From positions 53,838-117,837 of the forward strand of contig ONEX01000021.1 of assembly GCA_900316955.1 (NCBI GenBank): 64,000 bases of DNA, given 5' to 3'. A model generated the notes under the pieces. It saw only the letters and a list, made by a program, of their open reading frames with translations. It ran no database searches and had not been told where the DNA came from. Source of the stretch: an uncultured Bacteroidales bacterium. GTDB lineage: Bacteria; Bacteroidota; Bacteroidia; Bacteroidales; UBA932. How positions within the stretch are numbered: position 1 is the stretch's first letter; each line of letters opens with the position of its first letter. The position numbers and the translations under genes were made by a program. This document shows positions 39,571-47,959 of this stretch, in pieces.

Positions 39571-40005
39571 ATGACCCTCAATCAGCTTTCCATCTTCCTC
39601 GAGAACCGCGCCGGAACCCTGACGAAGGTGCTCGACATCTTCAAGGAGGCCGGTCTCCACATCATCGCCTCCTCCATCGCGGACACAGCCCAGTACGGTC
39701 TGGTCCGAATCATCTGCTCGGAGCCGCAGCGCGCCTATCTCGAACTGGAGCGCAACGGCCTGGCCGTGGCCCTGTCCGACGTGTTCGCCATCGAGCTGGA
39801 CGAGCGTCCCGGCCAGATCGCGGAGATCGTCCGCGGCCTGAGCGAGGCCGAGATCGGCATCGTGTACATGTATTCTCTCTTCATCCACGGGAAGGGCCTC
39901 CTCTTCATCCGGACCGATAAGACGGAAGAAGCGCGGGATGTGATCCAGCGCTCCTCCTTGCGTTGCGTTCCGGAAAAGGAACTCCCCGAGTGGGTGGAAT
40001 TGTAA
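39571..40005 (+). CDS. Tandem ACT-domain protein
   Basis: 144 residues starting 11 bases after the ligase stop. Two ACT units: about 1-70 (L-S-I-F-L-E-N-R-A-G-T-L) and about 71-140 (F-A-I-E-L-D-E-R-P-G-Q-I). ACT proteins bind amino acids, so this is likely an aromatic-amino-acid sensor or regulator of the operon's enzymes. It ends 3 bases from the convergent GH3-like gene. Confidence 0.9.
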   Translation: MTLNQLSIFLENRAGTLTKVLDIFKEAGLHIIASSIADTAQYGLVRIICSEPQRAYLELERNGLAVALSDVFAIELDERPGQIAEIVRGLSEAEIGIVYMYSLFIHGKGLLFIRTDKTEEARDVIQRSSLRCVPEKELPEWVEL

Positions 40006-40008
40006 ACC

Positions 40009-42261
40009 CTATTTCCGGTATTTTGCGGTCCGGGCGTCGTCGATGACCCCGGACCAGTTCATTCCGTAGGCAAAGTCCCAGGCATTCCCGTCGGCGTCCA
40101 CGAGCGGACGCATGTCGTGCGGGACGTCCTCCTGCTGCTCTTCCACGGCGCGCATGTCGGCGGGGAGCTGCATCGGCAGGAGGCCGGACGGCTCGACGGC
40201 GCCGGACACGATGTCCAGTACGGCCTGGTTCTGCACGCCGAAGGCGATGAGGACGGCGTCGGCGTAGGGCTCCAGTTCGGAGAGGACCGCCGGACGGGTG
40301 GTTCTCACCACCACGACGACCGGCTTGCCGCCCATCTGCTTTTTCGTCTGGATCACCAGGTCCAGGTCCTTCTCGTTATAGGTCGTGACGGTCTTGCCCT
40401 TGTAGGAACGGTTCGTGAAATCTTCCTTCGGATCGCCGCCGGCGAGGGATTCCTTCCGGGCGAATTCCGCCTTGTAGGGCCGATACTGGAGGCTGATGGG
40501 CACGTAGCCGTTGCCGCCCTTCTTGCGGTCGTTCACGTCATAGCCGCTGCCCGCCTTGGGCTCCTCGATGACCACGAGGGCGAAATCGGCCTCCTCGGGC
40601 TTCTCGGCCCACGCGAAGTATTTCTCCACCAGGGCTTTGTCCACGGGATAGTCCCAGTGCGCGGGTGCGCCCATCGACAGTCCGAACATGCCCGGCATCT
40701 GCGGGAAGTAGCGCTGGGGGACGAAGACCCTCTTTTTCCCGTCATTCCCGGCTTGACCGGGAATCTCGGGCAGCGCCTTCCCGTGGTTCTTCACCATCAC
40801 CACCGACTTCAGCTGCGCCTCGTAGCCGGCCTGCATGAATTCGGGCTTGCCCACGATGGACGCCGTCGTGGCCGGGTCCAGGTACGGGTTCTCGAAGAGC
40901 CCCGTGCGGAAGGAGTTCAGCAGCAGGCGGACGGCCGAGGCCTCGAAGCGGGCGCGGGCCGATTCCTCGCCGAACTGCTTGACCCACATCTGGTAGGCCT
41001 TCAGGACGGGCCCCTTGTCGTTGTTGCCGCCGAACTGGTCCACGCCGGCCTTGATGACCTCGAAGTGGCGTTCCGCCACGGAGAGGCCCTCGACGCCCCA
41101 GCACTTGCCGTCGAAGGCTTCGATGGCCCGGTTGTCGTTCGTCACGCCCCAGTCGGTGCACACGACGCCGTCATAGCCGTATTTCTCGCGGAGCAGGTCG
41201 GTGATGATGTACTTGCTGAAGTTGTTGCCCATGTTGTCTCCGGACGGGTCGATGCCGTAGGAAATCGTGTAGTAGGGCATCACGGCGGCGGCTTTCTGCG
41301 TGCCGCCGTCCAGCTTGAAGGCGCCGTCGACAAAAGCCTTCAGGTGCGTCTCGAAGGCGCCGCCCGGATAGACGGCGTACTTGCCGTAGTTGAAGTGCGC
41401 GTCGCGGCCGGCTTCCTCCGGACCGCCGGAGGGCCAGTGCTTGACCATCGCATTGACGCTCTTCGCGCCCCAGCCGTCCTTCGCGCCCGGCGTGGTCTGG
41501 AAGCCGTCCACATAGGCGCGGGCCATGTCGGTGTCCAGGTCCGGATCCTCGCCGAACGTGCCGTTGAAGCGGCTCCAGCGGGGTTCGGTGGCGAGGTCGA
41601 TCTGCGGGCTCAGCGCCGTGGCGATGCCCAGCGCGCGGTATTCCTCCGAGGCAATTTGGCCGAACTGCTCCACGATGGCCGGGTCGAAGGTGGCGGCGAG
41701 GCCGAGGGGGGTGGGCCAGAGGGAGATCTTGCCGCCGGAACCCAGGTTGAACTCGGCCGTCGCCGCGGTCTCGTTGCGCGGGTCGGAGGAGTTGTTGGCC
41801 GGGATGCCGTGTCCGAGCGGCTCCACGAAGGCCTGCACGTTGTTGTTCCAGCGGGCCGCGGTCTCGGGGCTCTCCACGGTGGTCACGAGGACCGCCCGCA
41901 GGTTATCTTCCTCCAGGAACTTCTTCTGCGGGTCGGTGATCTCCGGCCCCCGGACCGCCTGATGGCCGCTGTACAGCATCAAACCGGCGATTTCCTCGAT
42001 GGAAAGCTGCGCGGCGAGGTCCTTCGCGCGGGCGTCGGCGGGGAGCCGCCAGTCCTCGTACGGGTCCAGCGCGCCGTTGCGGTTCAGGTCCTTGAAGGCG
42101 TAGCCGTCCACGGTGAGGAGGGGAACGCTGGTATAGCCCAGCGTGGCCCCGCCCTTCTGGGTGACGAGCTTGAAGCCGTCGGCTTCGGTTTCCTGCCATT
42201 TGGGGCCGCAGGCCGCGAGCAGCAGGGCGCACGCGGCTGTCAAAGCGATTCGGAGTTTCAT
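40009..42261 (-). CDS. GH3-family lipoprotein with N-terminal EF-hand-like loop
   Basis: 750 residues. Lipobox L-L-A-A-C (Cys18). A calcium-loop-like segment D-L-N-R-N-G-A-L-D-P-Y-E-D-W lies at 58-71. The GH3 barrel has KHW (274-276) and C-T-D-W-G (nucleophile Asp370), then the second GH3 domain. Residues 501-507 (PGQAGND) are encoded by a palindromic repeat inserted in frame at 40741-40764. Divergent from the other two GH3 proteins here. It is probably a beta-glycosidase of unknown specificity. It starts 2 bases after the gene at 42264, so the two form an operon. Confidence 0.9.
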   Translation of the reverse strand: MKLRIALTAACALLLAACGPKWQETEADGFKLVTQKGGATLGYTSVPLLTVDGYAFKDLNRNGALDPYEDWRLPADARAKDLAAQLSIEEIAGLMLYSGHQAVRGPEITDPQKKFLEEDNLRAVLVTTVESPETAARWNNNVQAFVEPLGHGIPANNSSDPRNETAATAEFNLGSGGKISLWPTPLGLAATFDPAIVEQFGQIASEEYRALGIATALSPQIDLATEPRWSRFNGTFGEDPDLDTDMARAYVDGFQTTPGAKDGWGAKSVNAMVKHWPSGGPEEAGRDAHFNYGKYAVYPGGAFETHLKAFVDGAFKLDGGTQKAAAVMPYYTISYGIDPSGDNMGNNFSKYIITDLLREKYGYDGVVCTDWGVTNDNRAIEAFDGKCWGVEGLSVAERHFEVIKAGVDQFGGNNDKGPVLKAYQMWVKQFGEESARARFEASAVRLLLNSFRTGLFENPYLDPATTASIVGKPEFMQAGYEAQLKSVVMVKNHGKALPEIPGQAGNDGKKRVFVPQRYFPQMPGMFGLSMGAPAHWDYPVDKALVEKYFAWAEKPEEADFALVVIEEPKAGSGYDVNDRKKGGNGYVPISLQYRPYKAEFARKESLAGGDPKEDFTNRSYKGKTVTTYNEKDLDLVIQTKKQMGGKPVVVVVRTTRPAVLSELEPYADAVLIAFGVQNQAVLDIVSGAVEPSGLLPMQLPADMRAVEEQQEDVPHDMRPLVDADGNAWDFAYGMNWSGVIDDARTAKYRK
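40740..40768. repeat. In-frame palindromic repeat insert inside the GH3-like gene
   Basis: Arms at 40744-40751 and 40757-40764 pair around CTTGA, making an ATTCCCGG/CCGGGAAT hairpin. Encodes E-I-P-G-Q-A-G-N-D between the two GH3 domains. Confidence 0.75.
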
Positions 42262-42263
42262 GG

Positions 42264-43553
42264 TTATTCGAAGTTGATTTGGATCGTGTAAGGAACGCCG
42301 TTCAGGACGTCCGTGCGGCCGGAGTACTCCACGCCGTATTTGCCCATGGTGGAATCGACCGTGGTGGCGCAGAAGACCGAGAGGTAGTATTTGCCCGGTT
42401 TCGGGTCCTTGATGACCAGGGACTTGGCCACTTTCTCGCCCACATGGGCCCAGGCGGCGTCCCCGGCGAAGGCGAAACCGGTGCGGCTCGCGAAGAGGTG
42501 CAGGTCGAAGTCGTCCTTGTCCAGGAAGCCCTGGAGGTCCACGGTCATCACCTTGACGCCCTTCGGGACGTCGACGGTGAAGTGGTGATACTGGCGGTCG
42601 CCGACGGGGGCGAAGGCGGGATCCTTCCGGTCGGCCATCTCGCGGCGCTCGCCAGGGACCAGCGCGGCCTTGACCACCGGGCCCGCGGTGCCCGCGAGGG
42701 CGTAGCGGACCATCGCGGTCATCAGGCCGAGGTTTTCCGCGTCATAGGCCCCTTCCGGATGCGAGCCGCACAGGACGACGCGGCCGGTCGCGGGGGATTC
42801 CTTATGGGCCCAGACGACGGGGAGACCGTCGATGTCCCGCTCCAGGTCGCGGCCCTTGGTGCTGTACTTCGCGAGAATCTCCGTCCCGGCCGGGGCGTCG
42901 TCCATCCAGGCGAAGCAGCCGCCGTTGTGGCGCACGCTGTCGATGTGCATCCGGGCGTCGAAGTCGAAGCACTTCGCGAGCGGGCCGTCGGGGACGATGT
43001 CCACGGCGGTGTAGGACTTCTCCAGTTTGGTGCTCATCGTATGGCCGGGCCAGAGGCCGAGGTAGGTCTTCGTGTTGCTGATCTTGCCGTCCGCGCTGCG
43101 GGAGCCCAGGCTGGCGACGAAGGCGCCCGCGCAGGAGCCCAGGTAGCTGCCGCCGGCCTTCACGAAGTTCCGGTAGGCCTGGCGCCCGGCGTCCTCCAGC
43201 GACTTCCCGTGGCTGCCGGCGCGGCCGCCGTTCATATAGACCATCCGGAAGCGCGGCGCTCCGTCGGGGTAGAGGAGGATGCCGTTCTCGTCGATGGGGG
43301 AGCCGGCGATGAGCTCCCGCTGCCGCAGGGTGTCCGTCGCCGTGAACTGGTAGGGAAGGGTGTAGCTGTGCTTGGTGGACACGAACGCTTCCAGGGACAG
43401 GTTCAGGTATTCCGTCACGGGAAGGTCCCTCCGGGACGTGAGCATGATGCCGCTGTCCATGAAGATGTCCTTGTAGAAGCCTGGGGTCTGGCTCTGGGCG
43501 CCGGCCGCGAAGCAAAGCGCGGCGGCAAAAGTGGTTAGGAGAAGTCTTTTCAT
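42264..43553 (-). CDS. Exported GATase1-like (BPL-N type) protein with C-terminal beta domain
   Basis: 429 residues with a signal peptide ending near A-G-A-Q (residue 20). The middle region (about 85-270) is class-I glutamine-amidotransferase-like, with the nucleophile elbow Y-L-G-S-C-A-G-A-F (Cys141), the type called BPL_N. The last about 120 residues form a beta-sandwich resembling a bacterial pre-peptidase C-terminal domain (F-D-L-H-L-F-A-S). The function of exported BPL_N proteins is unknown. It precedes the GH3-like gene in one operon with promoter at 43579. Confidence 0.8.
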   Translation of the reverse strand: MKRLLLTTFAAALCFAAGAQSQTPGFYKDIFMDSGIMLTSRRDLPVTEYLNLSLEAFVSTKHSYTLPYQFTATDTLRQRELIAGSPIDENGILLYPDGAPRFRMVYMNGGRAGSHGKSLEDAGRQAYRNFVKAGGSYLGSCAGAFVASLGSRSADGKISNTKTYLGLWPGHTMSTKLEKSYTAVDIVPDGPLAKCFDFDARMHIDSVRHNGGCFAWMDDAPAGTEILAKYSTKGRDLERDIDGLPVVWAHKESPATGRVVLCGSHPEGAYDAENLGLMTAMVRYALAGTAGPVVKAALVPGERREMADRKDPAFAPVGDRQYHHFTVDVPKGVKVMTVDLQGFLDKDDFDLHLFASRTGFAFAGDAAWAHVGEKVAKSLVIKDPKPGKYYLSVFCATTVDSTMGKYGVEYSGRTDVLNGVPYTIQINFE

Positions 43554-43578
43554 CGGATAGATGACTTGGTCATTGGTA

Positions 43579-43586
43579 CAAATATA
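43579..43586 (-). promoter_or_regulatory. Bacteroidetes -7 promoter element
   Basis: TATATTTG on the minus strand, 25 bases before the ATG at 43553. A weaker plus-strand match (TATATTCG, 43640-43647) lies 6 bases before the gltS start. Confidence 0.6.
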
Positions 43587-43653
43587 CGATTTTCAGACGT
43601 TTTTTCGGCCGATTCTTTCCCGCTTCGGTCAAAAATCCGTATATTCGTGGAGT

Positions 43654-44877
43654 ATGACTCTGCAACTGGACCTGTTTCAAAGCGCGGGCGTGGGCGTCGG
43701 CGCCCTGCTCCTGGGAATGCTGTTCACGCGGAACATCCCTTTCCTGAAGCGGTTCTGCATCCCTGCGCCGGTTTCCGGCGGCTTGGTCGTTTCCCTCCTG
43801 ACGCTCCTCCTGTACGCCCTGGGTGTGGAATGCACCTTCGACGGGTCCGTCAAGGACCTGTGCATGATGCTGTTCTTCACGACCGTCGGTTTCCAGTCGG
43901 ACATGAAGGCGCTCAAGCAGGGCGGGAAGCCGCTGCTGGTGATGATCGGCCTCGTGGCCGTGCTCATCGCGGGGCAGAACCTCATCTCCGTGGGCATCGC
44001 CCGCGGGCTGGGGCTGTCGCCGCTGTTCGGCATGGCGGCCGGGTCCATCCCGATGAGCGGCGGCCACGGCACCGCCGGCGGCTTCTCGCCGCTCCTGGAG
44101 GAGCTCGGCCTCACGGGCGCCTCCTCCATCGCGATGGCGGCCGCGACCTTCGGTCTGGTGGCCGGCTCGCTGCTGGGCGGCCCGCTCGGCGAGTCCCTCA
44201 TCCGCCGGCATCACCTTGCGGAGCCCTCGGCCCCGACCAGCGTGATGACGGGCATCGAGGCCTCGGAAGCCGCGCCCGCCGCGCGGAATACGGCCTCCCT
44301 CTCCGAGGAATCGGCCTTCCGCGAGATGGTCCTCGCGGCCTGCGAACTCTTCATCGCGATGGCTTTGGGAACGGGCGTGAGCAAACTGCTGGCATGGACA
44401 GGAATCACCTTCCCGACCTATTTCGGCGCCCTGATCGCCGCCTGCCTGATGCGGAACCTGCTGGGCCTGTCGCCGCGGATTTCGTCCCGGATGTGCCTGG
44501 GCCGCATCGTCTTCATCGGCGACATCTGCCTGCAGCTGTTCCTGGGCATGGCCATGGCCAGCCTGCGGCTGTGGGAGCTGGCCTCCCTCGCCCTGCCGCT
44601 CTGCCTCATCCTGGTGGCCCAGGTGACCTTCATGGCCCTGTACGGCTCCTTCGTCGCCTTCCCGCTGCTGGGCAAGACCTACGACGGCGCCGTCCTCGTG
44701 AGCGGCCTCTGCGGCTTCGGCCTCGGCGCCACCCCCAACGCCATGGCCAACATGTCTGCCGTCTGCTACAAGTACCGCTACACGGTGAACCCCTTCATCA
44801 TCGTCCCCATCATCGGCGCCATGTTCGCCGACCTCATCAACACCGGCATCATCACCCTCTTCCTGAACCTGATCTAG
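43654..44877 (+). CDS. gltS: Sodium/glutamate symporter GltS
   Basis: 407 residues from the ATG at 43654; the longer frame runs through promoter sequence. About ten to twelve TM helices; G-S-I-P-M-S-G-G-H-G-T-A-G-G-F in the first half and G-A-T-P-N-A-M-A-N-M in the second are the pore-loop motifs of GltS. It imports glutamate with sodium. A proline/alanine-rich cytoplasmic loop at about 195-215 separates the halves. It stands alone, with hairpin terminators downstream. Confidence 0.94.
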   Translation: MTLQLDLFQSAGVGVGALLLGMLFTRNIPFLKRFCIPAPVSGGLVVSLLTLLLYALGVECTFDGSVKDLCMMLFFTTVGFQSDMKALKQGGKPLLVMIGLVAVLIAGQNLISVGIARGLGLSPLFGMAAGSIPMSGGHGTAGGFSPLLEELGLTGASSIAMAAATFGLVAGSLLGGPLGESLIRRHHLAEPSAPTSVMTGIEASEAAPAARNTASLSEESAFREMVLAACELFIAMALGTGVSKLLAWTGITFPTYFGALIAACLMRNLLGLSPRISSRMCLGRIVFIGDICLQLFLGMAMASLRLWELASLALPLCLILVAQVTFMALYGSFVAFPLLGKTYDGAVLVSGLCGFGLGATPNAMANMSAVCYKYRYTVNPFIIVPIIGAMFADLINTGIITLFLNLI

Positions 44878-44936
44878 CCTCCCTGCGGTGCACCTCTTCG
44901 GGTGTAACTGATTGATATTTAATGAAATAACTTTAT

Positions 44937-44962
44937 AGAGGTGCACTTTTCGGTGCACCTCT
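44937..44962. terminator. Hairpin of the GGTGCACC family
   Basis: A 10-bp perfect stem (44937-44946 with 44953-44962) and a 6-nt loop TTTTCG. A degenerate version lies just before it at about 44887-44905. It sits between gltS and the convergent small operon. Confidence 0.65.
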
Positions 44963-45001
44963 CGTTGCGTAATTTGTTGAGTATCAATTGATTGGTTGTT
45001 T

Positions 45002-45027
45002 ACTGGTGCACGGCCAGGTGCACCAGT
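45002..45027. terminator. Hairpin of the GGTGCACC family
   Basis: A 10-bp perfect stem (45002-45011 with 45018-45027) around GGCCAG, 22 bases before the XRE gene stop. Third clear member of the family. Confidence 0.65.
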
Positions 45028-45048
45028 GTGTAGCTAAGTCACTGGCAG

Positions 45049-45249
45049 TCAATCGTTTTCGTCAAGTTGGAAGATGGTGTCGACGGGCTTGTGGAAGTGG
45101 CGGGCGATCTTGAGGGCGAGGACGGTGGAGGGGACGTATTTGCCCGATTCGATGGAGTTGATCGTGTTGCGGCTGACGCCGATGGCATCGGCCAGCTGCT
45201 GCTGGGTGATGTCCAGGATTGCCCTTTCTACGCGCACGGAATTCTTCAT
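45049..45249 (-). CDS. Small XRE-family transcriptional regulator
   Basis: 66 residues from the ATG at 45249, whose first bases overlap the stop of the membrane protein (ATGA). It is a single helix-turn-helix: L-D-I-T-Q-Q-Q-L-A-D-A-I-G-V-S-R-N-T-I-N-S-I-E-S-G, followed by Y-V-P-S-T-V-L-A-L-K-I-A. Such one-domain repressors commonly pair with a small membrane protein and autoregulate. Target unknown. Confidence 0.92.
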   Translation of the reverse strand: MKNSVRVERAILDITQQQLADAIGVSRNTINSIESGKYVPSTVLALKIARHFHKPVDTIFQLDEND

Positions 45250-45728
45250 ATCGCCTCCTCCTTCCTGGAGCACCAGAGCATCCACTTGAAAACGAGGTAG
45301 TACAGGCCTGCCGTCGTGAAGGGGGTCAGGCCGAAGAACACCTGCATCGCCCCGTAAACGATTCCCCACCACGATTCCCCGTGACCGAAGCGGAATCCAT
45401 GGTCCAGCGCACCGAACAGCCAGAATCCCAGGAAAAGGAGGAAATTGACATAGGCCGATATGCCGATGGCCCTGAGCCGATACTGGGCAACCATCTCGTC
45501 CTCGACCTTCTCCTTGGACAGGCAGATCAGAAAAGCCGCCGCGATAACCACGAGATAACAGACCATCGTAATGAACCGGCTGTTGTTATTGACCACCGCG
45601 AACATAGGCGTCTCGCGGAAAAAGTAATAGAGAATCTCATAGAACCCCACAACCAGGGGAATCAGAAGCAGGAGCCACCAGCCGACCTTGTGGCAGGCGT
45701 GCGGCAGGAGGATACTTTTCTTTTGCAT
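45246..45728 (-). CDS. Small four-helix membrane protein, unknown function
   Basis: 160 residues from the ATG at 45728. The upstream TTG start would overlap the -7 element and is rejected. Four hydrophobic segments (about 17-36, 51-71, 91-109 and 124-146) with short loops. It forms a two-gene unit with the XRE regulator. The pattern regulator plus membrane protein occurs widely in Bacteroidetes and Firmicutes; function not established. Confidence 0.85.
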   Translation of the reverse strand: MQKKSILLPHACHKVGWWLLLLIPLVVGFYEILYYFFRETPMFAVVNNNSRFITMVCYLVVIAAAFLICLSKEKVEDEMVAQYRLRAIGISAYVNFLLFLGFWLFGALDHGFRFGHGESWWGIVYGAMQVFFGLTPFTTAGLYYLVFKWMLWCSRKEEAI

Positions 45729-45752
45729 GATGTTCGTTTTGTTGTTCTGCTG

Positions 45753-45760
45753 CAAAGGTA
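45753..45760 (-). promoter_or_regulatory. Bacteroidetes -7 promoter element
   Basis: TACCTTTG on the minus strand, 25 bases before the ATG at 45728; decides the start of the membrane protein. Confidence 0.65.
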
Positions 45761-45806
45761 AGTAAATTTTTCAAAATGCCAAACAAACTTGGCAAAAAGA
45801 ATGGCA

Positions 45807-46048
45807 AATTTGGCGAATTGTTGCCTTCTGCTCTTGCCGTGCCGAATAACCAGATTGCGCAGAGCAACTTACCCCAACCCGAAATTCGCGGAGCATATGT
45901 GTGTGCCCCAGACGCATTTGGGAGGCATATCCCGATGCTTTGCCAGCCCAAAATTGTCGCGCGGAGCATCTCAATGTGCCACCGAGGCCCTTGCGGCGGG
46001 GGTGGCGATGCTTCGCGATTTTCGGGTTGGGGACAGGGATTTCGCCAA
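45807..46048. repeat. Long imperfect inverted-repeat element, no gene
   Basis: Arms 45873-45896 and 46008-46031 are reverse complements with 22 of 24 positions matching. Outer arms TTGGCGAA (45807-45814) and TTCGCCAA (46041-46048) extend the symmetry. A further arm-like copy lies at about 45948-45968. I see no coding sequence in 45761-46387; the frames there have no plausible protein. Confidence 0.65.
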
Positions 46049-46206
46049 TTAGCCGCACCAGGAAGGCGATTCTATGCCGTATGCGAAGGGCTGCGGTGCG
46101 CGACATTCCGATATCGGCCCCTGGCGCACAGGAAGAGCCCATCTGGTGGTTTCTGGTGAGTGCCCATGTGCGGCTGTTTGGCGGAATGGCGCCACGGCAG
46201 GAGGAG

Positions 46207-46227
46207 ATCGCGGGTCAAGCCCGCGAT
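46207..46227. repeat. Intergenic palindromic repeat
   Basis: ATCGCGGG (46207-46214), TCAAG, CCCGCGAT (46220-46227). It resembles the element inside the GH3-like gene: 8-bp arms around a 5-base purine/pyrimidine-mixed loop. Confidence 0.6.
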
Positions 46228-46350
46228 GAGGAGGGGCGGGACGGCGGCTGCCCCCTCGGGGGGTGCGGGGTAGTGCTCGTTCGAGACGGCCTTGGTGCGA
46301 AGCGACGGAGGGGGTCCGGGTGCCGCTCGATCGAGACATCCGCAAAACAA

Positions 46351-46386
46351 GAAACGGAGTCTAGCCAGATGGCTAAACTCCGTTTC
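46351..46386 (-). terminator. Former tRNA-Asp terminator, now outside the left end of the element
   Basis: A 16-bp stem with one mismatch (46351-46367 with 46370-46386), followed on the minus strand by a T-rich stretch. It directly abuts the left copy of the 21-bp direct repeat. Before integration it would have stood immediately behind tRNA-Asp. Confidence 0.7.
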
Positions 46387-46387
46387 T

Positions 46388-46408
46388 GCGGTGCGGACGA
46401 GGCTCGAA
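46388..46408. repeat. Left attachment site, tRNA-Asp 3' fragment
   Basis: 21 bases identical to 55074-55094, covering the acceptor and T-arm end of tRNA-Asp, without the rest of the tRNA. Confidence 0.9.
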
Positions 46409-46497
46409 AATCTACAACAACATGCCGCAGATAGCTGTAGAAAACATTATTCTACGTTGATATATTGCAGATGCAGGTATTGGAATTCTCGGAAAAA

Positions 46498-46538
46498 TGT
46501 CACATTTTTGTAACACGAAACAACTAAAACGTGTGACA
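46498..46538. promoter_or_regulatory. Candidate integrase arm-type sites, left end
   Basis: TGTCACA at 46498-46504 and its inverted form GTGTGACA at 46531-46538 lie just before the integrase ATG (46541). Matching TGTCACA copies lie near the right end at 55010-55029. Confidence 0.5.
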
Positions 46539-46540
46539 AA

Positions 46541-47905
46541 ATGACGCTCAAATACCAGATCGCTTTCAAACTCCGCCCTTATGGAAAGGACAACAACTTG
46601 TTCCAAATCCAGCAGCATGCCACTTTCAATGCCCAGCGTTTGATTACTTCGACTGGATGTCAGCTGCATGATATAAACGCCTGGGATACGGATAATCAGT
46701 GCGTCAAGGGCGATTATAAAGGCCCGAAGGGTGAGACCGCCATTTCGATCAACAATACGCTTCGTAATTGTCGGGAGCAGATGGTAACCGCCTTCAAGTA
46801 TTTCGAGGCGAACGACATCAATCCGACAAAAAAACAAGTGGCGGACAAGTATCAAGAGAGGCTGCGGGGCACAGTCCCCAAGAGGCCGGAACCGGAGACA
46901 AAGAAGGAACGTAAACCAAAGGCTCCGGATTTCTTCAGTACTTTTGATCTATTCGTAAAGGAAGGTGGTGAGAAAAACGCTTGGACGGAAGGTACTTTTG
47001 AGAAATGGGCGTCGTTAAAACGTGACTTGCAGGCATTCAAGAAAAACGTCAATTTCTCGGATCTGACGGAATCAACCCTGACTGAGTTCGTCGCCTATTT
47101 GCGAGACAATAAAACGCTGCGCACCCCTCGAAAGAAGAAAGGCGACAGGGAAAAGTACGATCACGATGACATCACCGGTTTAAAGAATGCCACCATCGAG
47201 AAAAAGCTTAGATACCTTCGTTGGTATTTGAACTGGGCGACTGAACGGGGATACAATACTAATCTTACGTACAAGACCTTCAAACCGACCTTGAAGATGA
47301 CCCAGAAGAAGGTCATATACCTTACCAAGGAGGAAATGGCACGTATCCGCAAACTAGAACTTCCTGGAGAACTGGCGTATCTGGACCCTATCCGTGACAT
47401 CTTCCTCTTTTGCTGCTTCTCAGGTCTCAGACACTCTGATGTCAACAACCTTCGTCGAAGTGATGTCAAGGGGGACCATATCGAGATTACAACCGTCAAA
47501 ACGGCGGATAGCATTTCCATTGAGTTGAACGACATTACCAAGGCTATTCTCGATAAGTACAAGGACATCCCTTTCAAGGATAATAAGGCCTTGCCTAACT
47601 ACACCAATCAAGCGATGAATCGGGATCTCAAGGAACTGTGCAAATTGGCCGAAATCAATGATCCTATCCGCATCACATCCTACAAGGGCAATGTCCGTAT
47701 TGACGAAATCCACCCTAAATGGGAACTGGTGGGAACACATACCGGCCGACGCTCCTTTGTTGTCAATGCCCTTTCGCTTGGTATCCCGCCCAATGTAGTA
47801 ATGAAATGGACCGGCCACTCCGATTATAAGGCTATGAAGCCTTACATCGACATCGTGGACTCCATCAAGGCCAGCTCGATGACTAAGTTCAACGGGTTAA
47901 TCTAA
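46541..47905 (+). CDS. Tyrosine recombinase (integrase) of the mobile element
   Basis: 454 residues. N-terminal arm-binding region (1-110), SAM-like core-binding domain (about 130-240) and catalytic domain (about 255-450). Catalytic residues visible: Arg297 (F-S-G-L-R-H-S-D), Lys320, His400 and Arg403 (G-T-H-T-G-R-R), His426 (W-T-G-H-S) and nucleophile Tyr435 (K-P-Y-I-D-I). This is the Bacteroidetes element-integrase layout. It lies 132 bases from the left attachment site and should catalyse integration and excision at tRNA-Asp. It appears intact. Confidence 0.96.
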   Translation: MTLKYQIAFKLRPYGKDNNLFQIQQHATFNAQRLITSTGCQLHDINAWDTDNQCVKGDYKGPKGETAISINNTLRNCREQMVTAFKYFEANDINPTKKQVADKYQERLRGTVPKRPEPETKKERKPKAPDFFSTFDLFVKEGGEKNAWTEGTFEKWASLKRDLQAFKKNVNFSDLTESTLTEFVAYLRDNKTLRTPRKKKGDREKYDHDDITGLKNATIEKKLRYLRWYLNWATERGYNTNLTYKTFKPTLKMTQKKVIYLTKEEMARIRKLELPGELAYLDPIRDIFLFCCFSGLRHSDVNNLRRSDVKGDHIEITTVKTADSISIELNDITKAILDKYKDIPFKDNKALPNYTNQAMNRDLKELCKLAEINDPIRITSYKGNVRIDEIHPKWELVGTHTGRRSFVVNALSLGIPPNVVMKWTGHSDYKAMKPYIDIVDSIKASSMTKFNGLI

Positions 47906-47959
47906 TCGTTTTCGTAATAACTAAGAAATAGTTGTAAATTTGGTTGAAAAACAGAGCCC

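Noticed and set aside
45776-46345. Several 90-180-codon frames on both strands
   Set aside because: They cross inverted repeats, are rich in Arg, Pro, Cys and Gly, and have no promoter or domain; the stretch is best seen as repeats.
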